A DNA stretch of 64,000 bases from Alcaligenes faecalis (GTDB taxonomy: Bacteria > Pseudomonadota > Gammaproteobacteria > Burkholderiales > Burkholderiaceae_B), in NCBI RefSeq assembly GCF_009497775.1, contig NZ_CP031012.1, positions 3,747,235-3,811,234 on the forward strand, written 5' to 3'. The translations under genes were made by a program, and so were the position numbers. This document shows positions 28,449-38,320 of this stretch, in pieces; the first letter of the stretch is position 1; the number at the start of each line of letters is the position of its first letter. A model generated the notes under the pieces. The model worked only from the letters and a program-made list of their open reading frames with translations, made no database searches and was not told the DNA's origin.

Positions 28449-30368
28449 TCAAAAATCACAAAAACTGGTATCCAGATAATTAGCCACAACTTGCGTCTGA
28501 TTACCTGTCAAGAAATACTCATCCGTTACATTCCAAGTATGGCCTGCTGTCTCCCCTCTCCATACAATAAAATTAAACGGATCTGATGCGTAAATCTGAA
28601 TACCATCTTTCTTAAGACGATCGATCAGATCACTATCCTCACCACGATTTAGCGATTTAAATTTATACTTTTTAAATACATCAGTTTTAAAAATGAAGGT
28701 AGCGCCAGCAACAAAATCGACATTCCGATGCTTCATGCCCGGGAATCGCCTAATAAGTTTATTAGCCCCGGAAAGATACATATATATCTCACTCTTTCCA
28801 ACCAAGCCATAATTTCCAAAGCTGAATGGAATCAACATATCCGAAAGATAGTTAGCAAAGTAGAAATCATCATCATCCATCTTTGCAATATACTCGCCAC
28901 GAACAAGCTCAGAAGCCTTATTGAAACGTTCACCCAAAGTATCCTCTGAGTTATTTTCAATAATCTCAATCCTCCTGACATTCGATTTTCTGGTTTGCAA
29001 TTTATTAGTCAACTCATATTTCTGAGCAGCCGTAAACCCTTGGATAACCAATATCAATTCGCAGTTCGTGTAGTTTTGTCGACTTATATTCTCAACGATC
29101 CGATCTATCATATTCGGCCGCCTAGTACATGTAATGATACTTACCAGAGGCTTAATATCATGCACCTCATACCCTAAAGCCATTTCTATTGATCGAGCTC
29201 TATGACTATAAGTATGTTTGGTCATTACTTCACGATATCCCAAATGTGAAGACTTTTCCCAATAAAACTCATCAGACAACAATTTATCAATAATGACATT
29301 TGCTTCCTTGGAGTCGTTAGCGACATGAACGATTCCAGAGAACTGCGCATCAATCGCTTTTGATGGAGTTGACACAACTGGGGTGCCACATGCCAATAGC
29401 TCATACACGCGTCTAGACATCATTGTTGGGGAATCAATAATCGTATTGACGTTCAAAAATACTTTGAACTTTTTATACAATTTCACGATTTCCGTAAACG
29501 GTACAGCATCCCTGATGAAAGACTGATATTGAGGAGGGAACTTATAACGATCACCTTCAATTTTTGACATGCGATCGTAAATCGCACCATTAAAGTCAAT
29601 AATTGAGGGAAGCAACGCATCCATTTGTCGCTTACGTTCATCGTGCCCCACACCGTAATACGAGCCGGCAAAACACACTGACTCAGAAGGTAGTCGAAAT
29701 CGATCAGACGGATTGCATATTTTCTCTTGTGCAGCAAATGGAACCGCATAGACCTCTGCACCCGGCACATCACGGATATAGTCCTTGACCTTATTGGAGT
29801 CGGTAGTAAAGATAATGTCCGCAGACTTTGCAATCGGTAGGTACCGATCATAATGCATAGGGTCTTCTTTATTCCAGAAAACCAAAGGCATTTTATTTTT
29901 CACATTATCAATTAAATCCAACAATGCCTGTGCATTCGCATGCTTAAGACCAGGAGAGGTAAAAGCATACTCCCATGTCCCTTTATTCCCCTTCCAGCAA
30001 CTCTCCAGAAAGCAAAAATCTGATGAAGACTCCACAACCTGCTTTTTATAGTTATTCCTATTAATTGGATAACATTTCATTTCATGCCGCCAGCATTCCT
30101 CTGAAATCTCATCCAAGATAGATACTGCCCTCAACTTACCGTTCAGTTTTCCCTTATTTTGCAAGAATGCACGCTTTCCAGTTTGACTTAACAAGGCTGC
30201 CCCCGCAGCCTTATCTGATCCATGCAGTCTTTCATAGCACAGATCCACATTAACTTTAAAAAACTCGGAACCCAACTTTGCACTCAACTCTCTATAAAGA
30301 GCAATAGCAGTTGAATAGTCCCCATTCCGAAAAGCATCTGCAGCTTTTTTTACGCCGGTTTGCGCCAT
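28449..30368 (-). CDS. Fused CgeB-like and family 2 glycosyltransferase
   Basis: 639 residues in three parts. Residues 1-60 are a TPR-like helical segment ('DAFRNGDYSTAIALYRELSA'). About 90-395 is a CgeB-like GT-B module ('MPLVFWNKEDPMHYDRYLPIAKSADIIFTTD', 'CFAGSYYG', 'RRVYELLACGTPVVSTP'). About 405-639 is a GT2 module ('LVSIITCTRRPNMIDRIVENI', 'YIAKMDDDDF'). Two different transferase folds in one chain suggest two successive linkages of a repeat unit. AT-rich. The CgeB part is related to the stand-alone enzyme at 20281-21366. Confidence 0.78.
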   Translation of the reverse strand: MAQTGVKKAADAFRNGDYSTAIALYRELSAKLGSEFFKVNVDLCYERLHGSDKAAGAALLSQTGKRAFLQNKGKLNGKLRAVSILDEISEECWRHEMKCYPINRNNYKKQVVESSSDFCFLESCWKGNKGTWEYAFTSPGLKHANAQALLDLIDNVKNKMPLVFWNKEDPMHYDRYLPIAKSADIIFTTDSNKVKDYIRDVPGAEVYAVPFAAQEKICNPSDRFRLPSESVCFAGSYYGVGHDERKRQMDALLPSIIDFNGAIYDRMSKIEGDRYKFPPQYQSFIRDAVPFTEIVKLYKKFKVFLNVNTIIDSPTMMSRRVYELLACGTPVVSTPSKAIDAQFSGIVHVANDSKEANVIIDKLLSDEFYWEKSSHLGYREVMTKHTYSHRARSIEMALGYEVHDIKPLVSIITCTRRPNMIDRIVENISRQNYTNCELILVIQGFTAAQKYELTNKLQTRKSNVRRIEIIENNSEDTLGERFNKASELVRGEYIAKMDDDDFYFANYLSDMLIPFSFGNYGLVGKSEIYMYLSGANKLIRRFPGMKHRNVDFVAGATFIFKTDVFKKYKFKSLNRGEDSDLIDRLKKDGIQIYASDPFNFIVWRGETAGHTWNVTDEYFLTGNQTQVVANYLDTSFCDF

Positions 30369-30446
30369 GATTTTAAACTTCCACTTCCAGTTTCATTAGT
30401 CAGCAATGAATTAAGATCAATGTCTTCCATCTATTTCTAGATATTC

Positions 30447-31709
30447 TTAGGAAATCATTCCCACGACATCAATTTTTACTGGATGCTTGGCAATCTTCTC
30501 AGCCGCAGCAATGAAAGGCTGATGCTTAACCAGAACGCAAACTACGTCTGCATTATCCAGAGCAAAGTCTAACGACACCAAAGACACATTGTCCGCGGCC
30601 AGCTTGCCTGGCAAGGCATCCACATTAGGCTCTACAGCCAAAATCTGGCACCCCAAATTGCTTAATTGCCGCGCAATCAACGCAGCAGGACTTTCTCGCA
30701 AGTCATCGATATCAGGCTTGAAAGCCAAACCAAGGCAAGCCACCTTAACATCAGCCATACGAGCGTCGGAACGTACAGCCAAGACCCCAGCCATTGCAGC
30801 TTTCACTTTTTCAACGACCCATTCCGGCTTGTAATCATTGACTTCACGCGCCATCCGAATGATGCGCGCTTCCTCTGGAGTCGTGTCAACAATGAACCAG
30901 GGGTCCACAGCGATGCAGTGGCCACCCACCCCGGCACCAGGCTGCAAAATATTAACGCGTGGGTGACGGTTGGCCAGGCTAATCAGTTCCCACACATTAA
31001 TATTCAAGCGGTCACAAATCAGGGATAGCTCGTTGGCAAACGCAATGTTGACATCACGGAAGCTATTCTCTGTCAGTTTGCACATTTCAGCAGTGCGAGC
31101 ATTGGTTGGCACCAAAGCACCTTCCACAAAAATCCGGTACAGCTCAATCGCCATCTCGGTCGCTTTTTGGGTCATGCCACCAATCACGCGGTCGTTGCTA
31201 ACCAGCTCATGGACTACGCGACCAGGCAAAACACGCTCCGGGCAATAGGCCACCTGAATATCAGCCTCCTCCCCTGCTTGCTGAGGAAAACTCAGGTCAG
31301 GACGGGCCTCTGCCAACCATTGAGCCAGTTGTTCAGTCGTACCGACAGGAGAAGTCGACTCCAGAATAACCAGATTTCCTTTGGCCAGCACGGGGGCAAT
31401 AGCTTTGGCTGCGTCGGCGATGTAGCTCAGGTCAGGTTTATTGCCTTCCAGGAAAGGGGTTGGAACGGCAATCAGAAATGCGTCAGCTGGCTCGGGAGTC
31501 AGCGTGGCGTGTAAATAGCCGCCATGTACCGCTGCCTGCACAAGCATATCCAGCTCAGGCTCAACAATATGGATTCGGCCTTGGTTGATCGTATCTACCG
31601 CATGAGGGTTGACATCAACACCAACCACCTTTTTGCGGCGAGAGGCAAATAATGTTGCAGTAGGCAGGCCGATATAGCCTAGGCCGATCATGGATAAAGT
31701 TTCAAACAT
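30447..31709 (-). CDS. wecC: UDP-N-acetyl-D-mannosamine dehydrogenase WecC
   Basis: 420 residues from ATG 31709, selected because GGAAG lies six bases upstream; a TTG at 31727 overlapping wecB is less likely. 'MIGLGYIGLPTA' Rossmann motif, 'GVDVNP', 'ESTSPVGTTE', 'CPERVLPG', catalytic Cys in 'PGAGVGGHCIAVDPWF', and the C-terminal 'GLAFKPDIDDLRESPA'. It oxidises UDP-ManNAc to UDP-ManNAcA using NAD twice. With wecB it indicates that N-acetylmannosaminuronic acid is a capsule sugar. GC content is back to the higher level here. Confidence 0.95.
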   Translation of the reverse strand: MFETLSMIGLGYIGLPTATLFASRRKKVVGVDVNPHAVDTINQGRIHIVEPELDMLVQAAVHGGYLHATLTPEPADAFLIAVPTPFLEGNKPDLSYIADAAKAIAPVLAKGNLVILESTSPVGTTEQLAQWLAEARPDLSFPQQAGEEADIQVAYCPERVLPGRVVHELVSNDRVIGGMTQKATEMAIELYRIFVEGALVPTNARTAEMCKLTENSFRDVNIAFANELSLICDRLNINVWELISLANRHPRVNILQPGAGVGGHCIAVDPWFIVDTTPEEARIIRMAREVNDYKPEWVVEKVKAAMAGVLAVRSDARMADVKVACLGLAFKPDIDDLRESPAALIARQLSNLGCQILAVEPNVDALPGKLAADNVSLVSLDFALDNADVVCVLVKHQPFIAAAEKIAKHPVKIDVVGMIS

Positions 31710-31723
31710 GTTTATCTTCCGAA

Positions 31724-32845
31724 TCAATAGATCAAAGTTTTTAAAATTTCACTAATGCGGGTAGCGGCCTTGCCGTCACCATAGGGGTTATGTGCCCGTG
31801 CCATACGCTCATACTCAGCAGAGTTATCCAGCAACTGCATGGCAGCGCTGACAATGGCTTGGGTGTCTGTACCCACCAAACGCACAGTTCCAGCATCCAC
31901 AGCTTCAGGACGCTCGGTAGTGTCTCGCATCACCAATACCGGCTTGCCCAAAGAAGGCGCTTCTTCCTGAATGCCCCCGGAGTCGGTGACCAAAAGGTCA
32001 CAACGATCCATCAGGTAAACAAAGGGCAAATAATCCAGTGGTTCGATCAAATGAACGTCGGAAACGTCGGATAAGATACGACGTACTGGTTCCTGAACAT
32101 TTGGATTCAAGTGCACTGGATACACCACCTGCACATCGCCACGGGAGGCAATCTGGCGCAAAGCCAGGCAGATGTTTTCAAAGCCAGAGCCGAAGTTTTC
32201 GCGACGATGCCCCGTCACTAGAACCAGGCGTTTGGCTGGATTAATAAAAGAAAATTGCGCTTCAAAACGACGACGCAATTCCGAGTCCTGGCGAACACGA
32301 GCCGCCACATCCAACAACGCATCAATTACGGTATTGCCCGTAATATGTACTGTCTTGGGGTCCACACCCTCACGCAGCAAGTGCGATTGCGATTGCTCTG
32401 TCGGAGCAAAGTGCACATCAGCCATCACCCCTGCCTGGCGACGGTTCATTTCTTCCGGCCAAGGCGAGTACTTGTTATGCGTACGCAAACCCGCTTCCAC
32501 GTGCCCGACCTTAACCTTGGCGTAATATGCCGATAGGGCCGCAGCCATGGTGGTGGTGGTATCACCATGCACCAAAATCATGTCAGGCTGCCATTGCCTG
32601 TAGACATCACGCATACCCAGCAACACGTTGCTGGTAATGTCGTAAAGATCCTGGCCAGGCTTCATCAAATTCAGGTCAAAATCAGGTTTGATCGAAAAAA
32701 TATCCAAAACCTGATCCAGCATCTGACGGTGTTGCCCCGTCACGCAAACACGTGCATCAAATGCAGGGTCCGCAGCCAGCGCTTTAACCACCGGAGCCAT
32801 TTTGATGGCCTCCGGTCGTGTGCCAAATACAGTCAAAATCTTCAT
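31724..32845 (-). CDS. wecB: UDP-N-acetylglucosamine 2-epimerase WecB
   Basis: 373 residues, the usual non-hydrolysing epimerase length. '[15 protein letters not shown]', '[12 protein letters not shown]', 'VHGDTTT', '[23 protein letters not shown]', 'TGHRRENFG', '[27 protein letters not shown]'. It makes UDP-ManNAc, the substrate for WecC next in the operon. The start is four bases after the upstream stop. Confidence 0.97.
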   Translation of the reverse strand: MKILTVFGTRPEAIKMAPVVKALAADPAFDARVCVTGQHRQMLDQVLDIFSIKPDFDLNLMKPGQDLYDITSNVLLGMRDVYRQWQPDMILVHGDTTTTMAAALSAYYAKVKVGHVEAGLRTHNKYSPWPEEMNRRQAGVMADVHFAPTEQSQSHLLREGVDPKTVHITGNTVIDALLDVAARVRQDSELRRRFEAQFSFINPAKRLVLVTGHRRENFGSGFENICLALRQIASRGDVQVVYPVHLNPNVQEPVRRILSDVSDVHLIEPLDYLPFVYLMDRCDLLVTDSGGIQEEAPSLGKPVLVMRDTTERPEAVDAGTVRLVGTDTQAIVSAAMQLLDNSAEYERMARAHNPYGDGKAATRISEILKTLIY

Positions 32846-32849
32846 AAAC

Positions 32850-35624
32850 TTACTTTGTGTCTTTAGGGTGAACAGTTATCAAACAGGCGTCTTTCTCGAA
32901 CTTGTATTCCGTCAAAGCTCCAGGCACCTCGGTCAGCTTCAACTCAGAAAGCCAACGCTGTGCCGTTTCCTTTTCATCCTCACGGATATAGTCATCCAGA
33001 ACAAAATCGATATGAGCCTTGGGAAAGCTATCAGCAACAATCGGTCCAGCCGGATAGCGCGCACGCGGTCCCGTCGAAGCAGGAGGCCCATCGACAATGA
33101 CCAAAATGCGTTTAAAAACTGGACTCTTGCTACGAGCAAGATCACTTAATTTTTTGCGGCAATCGTAATAAGCCTGTGTCTCGCCATCCGCCCCCTTCCA
33201 TTCCGTCAAAGGTGCTAAAACCAAATCAACAGAATCGCCAAACCCGGCTTGATCCAAATGATCTTTAGTCTGCTGGTAATAACGTTCCAGATGATCGAAA
33301 GACACAAAACGGGGAGCTTTATTTCCCGTTCGCTCTGCTACCGTAGCCAAGGTTTTTGCAAGCAGAACTGTAGACATGCCGGAGCCAAATTCCACGATCA
33401 AGTCGTATTGTTCAAGCACAACACGTTGCATCAAAAACAAGGCAAAGTCCGAAGAAACAGGCCAGCTATGGCTTTGGCTATTAAAGGCAGGCAGGCTACC
33501 TGTTGCCAAATACTCCTGCATGCCAATAAAAGACTGAACTTGACGAGTTGTATTGGCACTATTGCTTTTAATCAGATTTTCAAGATAGCGACGCACTCGC
33601 AGCAACTCGTCAGTCTGCTGTTTGGATTGCTGCTCCGCTTGCTTCTTCATCAAGGCAGCCACAGCAGTTTCAAGAGCAGGCTGTTGAGCTGCCAGCACTT
33701 GCGCTTGATCCTTGATACTTTGCATTTGCTCAGAGTGCACGCGCAGCAGTTCTTCGGCCTGGCTTTTTGCTTGTTGTTTCAACAAATCCGCTACCTTTAC
33801 CTCCAGGGCGGGTTGCTGAGCAGCAAAAGTCTGAACCTGATCTCTAAGATTTTGCAGGTGCTCTGTCTCACGTGCCGTATGTACAGCCAACAAGCGCTCC
33901 AGCTCTTGTTGACGGACCTCCAATTCCATCTTGGATTTTTCAAGAGAGTGGTGGTCCCGAGCCTGCTGCAAAAGCTCACCCTGCCTTTGCGCAGCCAACT
34001 TTGCCTGCTCGTCCCTCAAGCGTCCCAGATCACGCAGCTCCTGCTGCAATTCATCGCGCTTGAGTTGCTCTTGCTTAACCTGGGCTTCCAGTTCCTGGCT
34101 ATGCTGGGCCATCTCGGCAATACGTTCCTGCAAAGCACTGTTCTCTAAAGCCAACCCCTGCTTCAAAGCATCATGCTCATGCTCAAGCGCAACAAGTGCA
34201 GCTTGTAGTGACTCACCGTGCTCCAGCCGCTCTCTGGCCAAAGCATCGGCTATCTCATACTCTTGCTGAATGGAATGAAGCGAGGCCTGCAAAGCAGAAT
34301 ATTGTTCATGCATCTGCATTACCTGCTTTTGCCCTGTTTCCCCATCTGCTACCAGTTTGGCCTCAAGCTCGGCGCACTCTTCCTTCTGTTCTGAGACAAG
34401 CGAAGCCAACTCATCGCGTTGTTGGGTCAACTCGGCAATACCTGCCTGCAAGGAAACACCTTGCTCAAACCATTGTGCAGCCAAGTCCTTCTGCTCTTGA
34501 TGCAATTGCTTGAGGTCACGCAATGAAGACTCCAGAGTTTTACTGCGTACTTGCTCCTGGCTAAGCAGAGCACTGCGTTGATCTCGCTCTTTATGGGCAA
34601 GCACAAGCTCTGCTTGCAACGTTTCACAACGAGTACGGAACTCCGTAACCGCCCTGCTCTTGGTGTCTTGCTCTGTCTTTAATGCTGCAGTCTCATTTTG
34701 TATCAATGCCAACTGCGACTGGAGCTGAACAAGCTGAGCACTTAACTGATCCCGAGACTTTGCCAATTCCTGCCATTGATGCTGAAGTTTTTCCTGCTGT
34801 TCCGTATGGGTATAAAAATCTCGTGCCAGGCTAAAACGAGAACGCTTTGATTCAATCTTCAAGCGATCCGCCTGACGAACTTCAGACTCACTGAACTTGA
34901 TATCTGCCGGCAGTAAGGTCAGCAAGGCCTCCGCCTCCAGCAGGGCGCCCGCCTCATGTAAACGGAATGCCAACCATTTTTGTCGAAATGGCTTGGGCTC
35001 CAGCCCAAACGCTCGCCGGGCCATCGTGGCAGCAAGCTCCGGAGCAACTGCCATCTGCGTACGGGCCAACGCCGTCCATGCGCTAGCCTGCAAAGCCACA
35101 GATACGGCAGCTCGCCCTAGCAAAGACTCAACGACGGACTCTCCCCCCTCCTTATAGGCTTCAATGACCTTGTCAAAGGTTTTGCCGCCTAATGAGGCTG
35201 GTACCGCCTCCTGACGATTTTGACGCCAAGCTTTATGGAGACGCTTGGGCACAGAAAGCATTGCACCAGCCGAACGGCTACCATCAATCAAGATTGCGCC
35301 CAACTGTCCCGCCAAGGCATATTTGGACTGCAACGCATGCACTTCACTTTGTGCAGTCAACAAGGCCTGGCAACGCAAGTTTTCTGCGTGCGTATCAATC
35401 AAACGTTCATCTACTGGTGCCAACTGAATAATCGTAGTCGACATAGCGTGCTCAGCTACAACGGCAGACTGCGTCAATGTCTGAGAATGTCGGCGCTCCA
35501 GCTCCTCTTGCACGAGCTGCAACTGATCAAACAACAAACGATTCTCTTCCTGCAAATTGCGCGAACTCATATTTTTTTGCTTATTAGTAAGTAGATCTGG
35601 CTGAGCGGCAGTCGAGACTGTCAT
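32850..35624 (-). CDS. Long coiled-coil protein with C-terminal methyltransferase fold
   Basis: 924 residues, start supported by GGAGAG six bases upstream. Residues ~20-60 are a short coiled coil; ~145-265 are helical and repeat-like ('[18 protein letters not shown]'); ~270-685 form a nearly unbroken Glu/Gln/Leu heptad coiled coil with internal repeats (segments at 596-629 and 640-677 share 'AAQQPALE' and 'ELLRV'; 368-388 and 530-550 share 'LRDL...LAAQ'). Residues ~700-924 form a Rossmann-like domain with SAM motif '[10 protein letters not shown]' (743-752) and a 'VDGPPAS' block. Sitting just after kpsE, it may be a chain terminator and length ruler comparable in logic to WbdD. Inference only. 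Confidence 0.7.
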   Translation of the reverse strand: MTVSTAAQPDLLTNKQKNMSSRNLQEENRLLFDQLQLVQEELERRHSQTLTQSAVVAEHAMSTTIIQLAPVDERLIDTHAENLRCQALLTAQSEVHALQSKYALAGQLGAILIDGSRSAGAMLSVPKRLHKAWRQNRQEAVPASLGGKTFDKVIEAYKEGGESVVESLLGRAAVSVALQASAWTALARTQMAVAPELAATMARRAFGLEPKPFRQKWLAFRLHEAGALLEAEALLTLLPADIKFSESEVRQADRLKIESKRSRFSLARDFYTHTEQQEKLQHQWQELAKSRDQLSAQLVQLQSQLALIQNETAALKTEQDTKSRAVTEFRTRCETLQAELVLAHKERDQRSALLSQEQVRSKTLESSLRDLKQLHQEQKDLAAQWFEQGVSLQAGIAELTQQRDELASLVSEQKEECAELEAKLVADGETGQKQVMQMHEQYSALQASLHSIQQEYEIADALARERLEHGESLQAALVALEHEHDALKQGLALENSALQERIAEMAQHSQELEAQVKQEQLKRDELQQELRDLGRLRDEQAKLAAQRQGELLQQARDHHSLEKSKMELEVRQQELERLLAVHTARETEHLQNLRDQVQTFAAQQPALEVKVADLLKQQAKSQAEELLRVHSEQMQSIKDQAQVLAAQQPALETAVAALMKKQAEQQSKQQTDELLRVRRYLENLIKSNSANTTRQVQSFIGMQEYLATGSLPAFNSQSHSWPVSSDFALFLMQRVVLEQYDLIVEFGSGMSTVLLAKTLATVAERTGNKAPRFVSFDHLERYYQQTKDHLDQAGFGDSVDLVLAPLTEWKGADGETQAYYDCRKKLSDLARSKSPVFKRILVIVDGPPASTGPRARYPAGPIVADSFPKAHIDFVLDDYIREDEKETAQRWLSELKLTEVPGALTEYKFEKDACLITVHPKDTK

Positions 35625-35646
35625 AAGTGCTCTCCTACAATTATTT

Positions 35647-36834
35647 TTAATCTACGTGATCCAGAACAATGCTCTTGAGCAGCTTCAGAATCCCGGCCAG
35701 CATCAGAGCCAGCAACAAAGTAATGATGGTGTTATAGACACGACGTGGCTCCATTGGATACTCAGCCAAGGTTGCGGTCTGCAGCACCGACACTTTTTCC
35801 AGCATGCGAGTAGCGTCGATCCGCCCTTTCTCAAGAGCGACCAACGAAGACTTATAAAGCTCCTGTGTGAACTGCACATCCATTTGCAAGCGATGAAACT
35901 CTTCAACATAACTATTCAGTGTCCCGCCTGACGGTGTGGCCAACTTAAGCTTTTCCTGCTTTATCTGTTTGTCTACAGCATTGAGTGACTGCTTAAGCAA
36001 AACGATATTGGGATGGTCCCGATCCAGGGACTTGGGCAAAGAGGCCAACTGCGTCTGTAACTGAGCGCGCTGAGACTCCAAGCTCGCCACGATGGCATTA
36101 ATGCTGTCTGCGGTCGCCTGAGGCGACAGCAAACCAGCCTCGTTCTGATAATTCAACAAAGCCTGACTCGCTTGCTGGAAGCGTTGCTGAGCCTGATCGA
36201 CCTGAGTGGTTAGAAAATCAACCTGCACCTGGGCCATTTCATGGCCCAGCAGGTTCATATACCGCTCCCCTTCCTGCACCAGCGTCTGTGCAATTGCCTG
36301 GCTGGTCTCAGCGTCATAGGCTTGGACCTTGATACGCAGGACGCCAGCGAACTCATCAAACTCAACTTGCACACGTGACAAATAATGCCGATAGAACCAT
36401 TCCAGCGATGCATCCTGAAACCACATGCGTGAAATCAAATCATGAGACGAATCACTAAAATGCGTACGCAAATCCAGCTGTTTATCCAGCTTCTTAAGCA
36501 TGTCTACAGACAGCAAGTAATCGCGCAATAGCAACTGATTTGCGCGATCAGCATGGGCTACGCCTGAAACCAGCATCCCCAGATCAAAAGAGGGAGCGCC
36601 CACCGAGTCAGTTTTGCGAATGATCACATTCGCCTCGGACACATAACGATCAGAAGCAAAAATCAACCAATATGCCGAGGTCAGAACAGCCAAAATCAAG
36701 ATCAGGTTCACTGCGTAGTCAAATAAACGCAGAGAAAACCAGGAACGCACACGCGCCAAAAAACCAGTCTGTTGCGGCGAAGACTGAGCGGAAGCAACAC
36801 TGGCCGAAGTAGAAGCTTGAGGTGTATCTGTCAT
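35647..36834 (-). CDS. kpsE: Capsule export inner-membrane protein KpsE/CtrB/BexC
   Basis: 395 residues: cytoplasmic N terminus, one membrane helix at about 38-62 ('YAVNLILILAVLTSAYWLIFA'), a large periplasmic Wzz-like coiled-coil region with 'YVSEANVIIRKTD' and repeated heptads, and a C-terminal helix after 'YPMEPRRVYNTIITLLLALML'. This is the polysaccharide co-polymerase of group 2-type export, bridging the KpsMT transporter to the outer-membrane OPX protein. It overlaps kpsT by ATGA. Confidence 0.93.
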   Translation of the reverse strand: MTDTPQASTSASVASAQSSPQQTGFLARVRSWFSLRLFDYAVNLILILAVLTSAYWLIFASDRYVSEANVIIRKTDSVGAPSFDLGMLVSGVAHADRANQLLLRDYLLSVDMLKKLDKQLDLRTHFSDSSHDLISRMWFQDASLEWFYRHYLSRVQVEFDEFAGVLRIKVQAYDAETSQAIAQTLVQEGERYMNLLGHEMAQVQVDFLTTQVDQAQQRFQQASQALLNYQNEAGLLSPQATADSINAIVASLESQRAQLQTQLASLPKSLDRDHPNIVLLKQSLNAVDKQIKQEKLKLATPSGGTLNSYVEEFHRLQMDVQFTQELYKSSLVALEKGRIDATRMLEKVSVLQTATLAEYPMEPRRVYNTIITLLLALMLAGILKLLKSIVLDHVD

Positions 36835-37493
36835 TTGGGAATTGAATCCTTGTAGGCACGAAGCGCATCATCAATCTCATCGAACCAATGCGCTTTTCCT
36901 TGATACAGCCAGACACCAGCCTGGCAGAATTGTTTTAAAGTTTTGTTATCGTGAGCCACCATGATCAGGCCCGCACGATTAGTCATTGTTTTGAAGGCCT
37001 CTGCAGCTTTTTTTCGAAAAGCAGCGTCCCCTGCTGCAGTAACCTCGTCAGAGATATACACATCAAAATTAAAGGCAAAAGACAAAGCAAACTGAAGGCG
37101 AGAGCGCATACCGGACGAATAGGTATAGACCGGCTCTTCAAACGCTTGCCCAAGCTCAGAAAAGTCTTTGATGAAAGCCAGGCGATCAACCAGGTCCTCT
37201 TGATGCCCATGCACTCGGCAGACAAATTTTGCATTCTGCCGGCCGGTCAACGTTCCTTCCAGGCCACCATTACCCATAGGCCAGGACACGCGACACAAAC
37301 GCTGCACAGAACCTTTATTGGGATGATCAACCCCACCGATCAAGCGCAATAAAGTGGATTTGCCTGCACCATTAGAGCCAATCAGCCCAACATTCACCTT
37401 AGGAGGTATCGTTAAGTTCACCCCTTCCAACACCCACTTGCCGACACCATGGGCAGTTTTGTAGCGCTTGTAGATATCGTTAACAATGATCAT
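36831..37493 (-). CDS. kpsT: Capsule ABC exporter ATPase KpsT
   Basis: 220 residues, exactly the size of KpsT/CtrD/BexA. Walker A GSNGAGKS (39-46), signature 'YSSGMRSRLQFALSFAF', Walker B 'FDVYISDEVTAAGD', switch His in 'MVAHDN'. There is no C-terminal carbohydrate-binding extension of the Wzt type, so export does not use a terminal sugar recognised by the ATPase; group 2-like export of a lipid-linked chain is expected. Overlaps both kpsM and kpsE by four bases. Confidence 0.96.
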   Translation of the reverse strand: MIIVNDIYKRYKTAHGVGKWVLEGVNLTIPPKVNVGLIGSNGAGKSTLLRLIGGVDHPNKGSVQRLCRVSWPMGNGGLEGTLTGRQNAKFVCRVHGHQEDLVDRLAFIKDFSELGQAFEEPVYTYSSGMRSRLQFALSFAFNFDVYISDEVTAAGDAAFRKKAAEAFKTMTNRAGLIMVAHDNKTLKQFCQAGVWLYQGKAHWFDEIDDALRAYKDSIPK

Positions 37494-38278
37494 TTCATCA
37501 CCAGCTGCAACGCAAAGCGGCGATACAACACCAAGCCAAGAAACAGACTAGTTACGCCCCAAGCGTACAGATAAGCCATACTCACGCCTGGCACAGCGTG
37601 GTAATAAGTGGCAAAGCCTTGACGCACCAGCTCTAAGCCATGCACCAAGGGGTTTAATAACAATAAGTCCTGATACGGCTGCGGGACGGCAGAGATCGGC
37701 ATAATGACACCTGAAACCAAATACAAAGGCATCATCAAAATTTTCAAAATATGCTCGGTCTCCCGAACAAGCGCCATGAGCACCGAAGCCACTAGGCCGT
37801 AGCCCACTCCGAACAGCCACAAGCCAAACATGGTGACAAGAACTTGAATCGAATCATCCGGGCGTATATCGTGCCCTAACAACGCAACGCCAGTAAGAAT
37901 GACCGCAGAGACCAGAATCATCAAAAAGGCCTCTAACGCTCCACGGGCAATAGCCGTATCAAACGGCTTGACCTGTCGATAAGCAAACAAAGGCTTATTA
38001 CTATCTGCGGCATACATCACCTGTATTGCCGTTCGTCGGAAAGAAAAGAACGCCAGCATCCCCACCACAATCCAGATCGTGACATCGATACCACCGACCG
38101 TACGTAAGCGAATCACTGTAAAGATAAAGGTGACAAAGCTGATATGCAGCACCGGCTCCATCAAGAGCCAGAACCACGCCGCACGCATATCAAACAGACG
38201 ATCCAAAGCTTCACGCAGAAACAGCGCACGCCAGACCGACCAGGTAACGGCCATGGGGCTGCGTACCTGATTACTCAT
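37490..38278 (-). CDS. kpsM: Capsule ABC exporter permease KpsM
   Basis: 262 residues with six hydrophobic segments and the ABC-2 family pattern: 'RALFLREALDRLFDMRAAWFWLLMEPVLH' at the N terminus, 'FFSFRRTAIQVMYA', and 'PYQDLLLLNPLVHGLELVRQGFATYYH' before the last helices. It forms the inner-membrane channel for the completed lipid-linked capsule chain together with KpsT. A 42-bp gap separates it from the OPX gene. Confidence 0.95.
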   Translation of the reverse strand: MSNQVRSPMAVTWSVWRALFLREALDRLFDMRAAWFWLLMEPVLHISFVTFIFTVIRLRTVGGIDVTIWIVVGMLAFFSFRRTAIQVMYAADSNKPLFAYRQVKPFDTAIARGALEAFLMILVSAVILTGVALLGHDIRPDDSIQVLVTMFGLWLFGVGYGLVASVLMALVRETEHILKILMMPLYLVSGVIMPISAVPQPYQDLLLLNPLVHGLELVRQGFATYYHAVPGVSMAYLYAWGVTSLFLGLVLYRRFALQLVMK

Positions 38279-38320
38279 GCCCGCCTCGGTTGAAGAGTTT
38301 GATTTCCGGCATAAAGCTCA

